From NCBI GenBank assembly GCA_023412635.1, contig JAEYNI010000040.1:1-7041 (forward strand): a stretch of 7,041 bases of DNA, read 5' to 3'. The position numbers were made by a program, and so were the translations under genes. Each line of letters begins with the position of its first letter. The stretch's first letter is position 1. The stretch comes from Bacillota bacterium. GTDB lineage: Bacteria; Bacillota; Clostridia; Acetivibrionales; DSM-1351. This document shows, one piece after another, positions 5,444-7,041 of this stretch. The notes under the pieces are model-generated. The model had not been told where the DNA came from. It ran no database searches and was given only the letters and a program-made list of their open reading frames with translations.

Positions 5444-6757
5444 CTACCTTATCATGGCTGATACATTTGAGGAACTTATAACAACGGTAATGGCAATCAG
5501 AAACATGACAGCTACAGCAGCTGTTACGCCCAAAATGTATGTCATGGAACCCGCCATATCATTAAGACAATTAGTTATTTTTTTATCCGATATAGGTTCT
5601 ACAAAAGCACAGGCCAGTTTATACAGGATTATCATTGCAAGTATCTTCAAAAGCGGTGCCAGGCAGATTATAATTATTCCGATCATTGCAACCAACCCTG
5701 AAGCGTTTTTAATTACCAGAGTACAACCTACAACTGTATCAGCGGCATCCGCCAGATATTTCCCCACAACAGGGATAAAAGTTCCCAGGGCATATTTGGC
5801 TGTTTTGCTTGTAACACCATCAACTACAGCTCCCATTGATCCCTGTATTGATACTATTGCTATAAAAACAGTAAGTATCAGTCCCAACCCCCAGGTGCAT
5901 ATTTGTTTTAAAAAGCCTGATAGTCTTGTAAGCTGTACCTTGTCAGATATGTTGTTTACAATGTTCAATACCGTGACTATAAATATCAGAGGTATAAAAA
6001 AGTTTTTAATTGCTGTAGCTCCAATTTCAACGAGCATTACGAGAATAGGTTGAAAAACTCCAGCTGAGGTAAAGTTTCCGGTTGAGACCAGGAGTGTTAC
6101 CAAAACTGGAATAATAGAATGCATAAAGGTTACCATGTTGTTTATGATTTCGGTGCACATTTGCATTGCACTACTGAAGCTGACCATCAGTACAGAAACT
6201 ATTACTATGTAACATACAAAGAAGGCCAGTTCCCCCACGCTTTCACTTAAAAAGGAATTTTGGAGATTCTTTAGTATGGCACAAATTATGGCAAGAATAA
6301 CTATTTTCAGTAGAATGTCAAAATTAAGGAATACTTCCTCAAGCAAATACTTAACTGCCTTGTTCAGGAGGCCCTTAGGGCTGAAATCCAATTCTCCCTT
6401 TGCAGCACTGCTAATAATCTCTTCAGGATTGAATTCAGGGAATAATTTTTTTGTATCATTGTTATAAAACTGCTTTAAGCTGTCATTTATTACAGCACTA
6501 TCATTGGACTGGAGCTGTTCGTTTATTATATTTGATGTATCATCCACTGAATTCAGTCCAGCAGATTTAGCTGTACTTGGCTTAGTTGACCTTGTATCTG
6601 CAGAACTTTCATCAGATTTAATTGAATCTGATGTACTAGCATCTACCGCAATTACTCCAATTGGAGTAATTAGACAGAATAGTATTACAATAAATAATAC
6701 AATTGCTTTTACTTTCTTCACTTGAAAAGGTATTTTCAAATCTGTTCTCCTTGGCAT
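5444..6757 (-). CDS. spoIIIAE: Stage III sporulation protein AE
   Basis: Polytopic membrane protein of the SpoIIIA-SpoIIQ channel that links mother cell and forespore after engulfment and is needed for late forespore gene expression. From the chosen start it has 437 residues, a little longer than the roughly 400 of Bacillus. A signal-like helix AIVLFIVILFCLITPIGVIA (about 18-37) is followed by a Ser/Asp/Thr-rich segment to about residue 90. Then comes the conserved body, with about seven hydrophobic segments and the family-typical stretches MHSIIPVLVTLLVSTGN and GTFIPVVGKYLADAADTVVG. The ATG at 6757 is preceded by GGAGG with 5-nt spacing. A longer frame to 6823 only translates repeat DNA. The gene is normally the fifth of spoIIIAA-AH; here the next gene is not spoIIIAF but a PLP enzyme. 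Either the operon was split, this is a second copy, or the assembly joined unrelated parts at the repeat. Confidence 0.93.
   Translation of the reverse strand: MPRRTDLKIPFQVKKVKAIVLFIVILFCLITPIGVIAVDASTSDSIKSDESSADTRSTKPSTAKSAGLNSVDDTSNIINEQLQSNDSAVINDSLKQFYNNDTKKLFPEFNPEEIISSAAKGELDFSPKGLLNKAVKYLLEEVFLNFDILLKIVILAIICAILKNLQNSFLSESVGELAFFVCYIVIVSVLMVSFSSAMQMCTEIINNMVTFMHSIIPVLVTLLVSTGNFTSAGVFQPILVMLVEIGATAIKNFFIPLIFIVTVLNIVNNISDKVQLTRLSGFLKQICTWGLGLILTVFIAIVSIQGSMGAVVDGVTSKTAKYALGTFIPVVGKYLADAADTVVGCTLVIKNASGLVAMIGIIIICLAPLLKILAMIILYKLACAFVEPISDKKITNCLNDMAGSMTYILGVTAAVAVMFLIAITVVISSSNVSAMIR
6610..6633. repeat. Inverted repeat inside spoIIIAE
   Basis: CATCAGATT (6610-6618) and AATCTGATG (6625-6633) are perfect inverted arms of 9 bp separated by 6 bp, in the part encoding the variable Ser/Asp-rich segment. 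It may be coincidence of simple codons. Confidence 0.5.
6650..6671. repeat. 22-bp perfect palindrome inside spoIIIAE
   Basis: The 11-base arms of AATTACTCCAA and its complement meet without a spacer, in the codons for ITPIGVIA near the end of the signal-like helix. A perfect dyad of this length could be an operator-like site or an mRNA hairpin early in the gene. No function is shown. Confidence 0.6.
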
Positions 6758-6767
6758 ATTAACCTCC
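6758..6767 (-). promoter_or_regulatory. Shine-Dalgarno of spoIIIAE, supplied by the repeat
   Basis: GGAGGTTAAT, identical to the site before the lyase, directly precedes the ATG at 6757 and ends repeat copy 2. Its complete complement is at 6870-6879. It fixes the spoIIIAE start. Confidence 0.8.
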
Positions 6768-6772
6768 CAAGC

Positions 6773-6806
6773 CACTAAAGTGGCTTTGACACTAAAGTGG
6801 CTTTGA
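6773..6806. repeat. Two perfect 17-bp tandem units
   Basis: CACTAAAGTGGCTTTGA occurs twice in a row (6773-6789, 6790-6806) between the spoIIIAE SD and the conserved part of repeat copy 2. Each unit carries the dyad CACT-AA-AGTG. Copy 1 has only two bases in this place. Confidence 0.9.
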
Positions 6807-6896
6807 GCCGACATTGCGGCCACAAATAGTAATGAAATATATATCCTTTATCGCAATGGGGCGAATAAAGGAGGTTAATTGGCCATGTGCGCTTTC

Positions 6897-6947
6897 AAAG
6901 TATTGTAAATACTAAAGTATTGTAAACACTAAGTATTTGTAAATAGT
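6897..6947. repeat. Three imperfect 17-bp tandem units in a hairpin loop
   Basis: AAAGTATTGTAAATACT (6897-6913), AAAGTATTGTAAACACT (6914-6930) and AAGTATTTGTAAATAGT (6931-6947) follow each other without gaps. The first is itself a small hairpin, AGTATT-GTA-AATACT. They expand the loop of the central stem of repeat copy 2. Confidence 0.85.
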
Positions 6948-7041
6948 TTTCATTAACAATACTTTGGATATTTCGCACGGCCATAAATTCATAGGTTAGT
7001 TTGGAAGACGAGCTTTAGCGAAGTCTTTCAAGCTAACCTCC

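Larger units (their letters stand above)
5236..5444 (-). repeat. Structured intergenic repeat, copy 1 (209 bp)
   Basis: This element matches 6758-7041. Positions 5371-5444 equal 6968-7041 at 73 of 74 bases, and 5306-5350 equal 6860-6904 at all 45. It fills the gap from the spoIIIAE stop codon (TAG at 5444-5446, overlapping its first G) to the lyase start codon. Visible hairpins, in plus coordinates, are GCCG/CGGC (5250-5263); CGC/GCG inside an imperfect CTCCTTAT/ATAAAGGAG stem (about 5290-5319); TGGCC-AT-GTGCG/CGCACGGCCA (5326-5386) topped by CAAAGTATTTA/TAAATACTTTG; and a 17-bp stem 5396-5412/5426-5442 with a 13-nt loop. GGAGGTTA occurs at both ends in the minus sense and its complement occurs internally. 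There is no transposase and no recognised name. It could be a mobile MITE-like element, a structured RNA, or both. Confidence 0.9.
6758..6879 (-). promoter_or_regulatory. Candidate SD-sequestering stem, copy 2
   Basis: As in copy 1, ATTAACCTCC (6879-6870) can pair with all ten bases covering the spoIIIAE SD (6767-6758). The loop is about 32 nt longer here, mainly because of the 37-nt insert at 6768-6804, but both stem arms and the enclosed hairpins are kept. Confidence 0.4.
6758..7041 (-). repeat. Structured intergenic repeat, copy 2 (284 bp, reaches window edge)
   Basis: Same element and orientation as 5236-5444, placed directly upstream of spoIIIAE. The conserved stems are all present: GCCG/CGGC (6807-6820), TCCTTTAT/ATAAAGGA enclosing CGC/GCG (6844-6873), the TGGCC-AT-GTGCG stem (from 6880), and the 17-bp stem 6993-7009/7023-7039. 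It is longer than copy 1 because of a 37-nt insert after the SD (6768-6804) and a 53-nt in place of a 10-nt hairpin loop (6905-6957). Both additions contain 17-bp tandem units. The window ends exactly at the outer end of the element. Confidence 0.9.

Noticed and set aside
5236..5444. Integron attC site, suggested by the gene-repeat-gene-repeat layout and palindromic structure
   Set aside because: No proper RYYYAAC/GTTRRRY pairs are placed as core sites, no integrase is seen, and the element is longer and built of several hairpins.
5454..6053. Long plus-strand open frame opposite spoIIIAE
   Set aside because: It is the antisense shadow of a well-recognised membrane protein and has no family resemblance or convincing start signal.
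6758..6823. N-terminal extension of spoIIIAE (from GTG at 6823)
   Set aside because: It is encoded by the repeat, including the 17-bp tandem units, and the SD at 6763-6767 marks the ATG at 6757.

Overview
The window looks like chromosomal DNA of a low-GC, endospore-forming member of the Clostridia. It is AT-rich with strong GGAGG-type ribosome binding sites, and it carries spoIIIAE, a gene confined to endospore formers. The overall flavour (this gene set, and N-terminal reading frames made of repeat DNA) suggests a Ruminiclostridium-like cellulolytic clostridium, but that is an impression and not a proven placement. Every gene I can support is on the minus strand, so transcription order runs from high to low coordinates.

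From 7041 down to 5236 a sporulation gene, spoIIIAE, lies between two copies of one structured repeat. Copy 2 (6758-7041) lies directly upstream of spoIIIAE and copy 1 (5236-5444) directly downstream, starting at its stop codon. Copy 1 in turn runs up to the start codon of a PLP-dependent lyase/decarboxylase related to sphingosine-1-phosphate lyase (3913-5235). Each copy fills the whole gap between stop and start codons, supplies the Shine-Dalgarno (SD) sequence of the gene after it, and contains a perfect 10-base complement of that SD. The spoIIIAF gene normally expected after spoIIIAE is absent.

From 3912 down to 3422 there is no intact gene. This stretch holds a possible decayed remnant of a ketopantoate-reductase-like C-terminus, a good sigma-A-type promoter, and a strong intrinsic terminator about 145 nt after the predicted transcription start. 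The terminator lies before the first gene of the next operon, so the stretch is either an attenuated leader or a small RNA gene.

From 3421 down to 1 there is an ABC importer operon of the nitrate/sulfonate/taurine/NMT1 class: lipoprotein binding protein, ATPase, permease. It is followed 35 bp later by the first 153 codons of a gene that appears to encode a radical SAM protein, cut off by the window edge just as its cysteine cluster begins. The close spacing suggests that the imported compound and the radical SAM enzyme belong to one pathway, but the substrate cannot be read from the sequence.

The most unusual element is the repeat. It is a multi-hairpin element with invariant stems, a variable loop, one compensatory base-pair change, two different 17-bp tandem expansions in copy 2, and an SD/anti-SD arrangement that could switch translation of the following gene. 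I do not recognise it as a named element.
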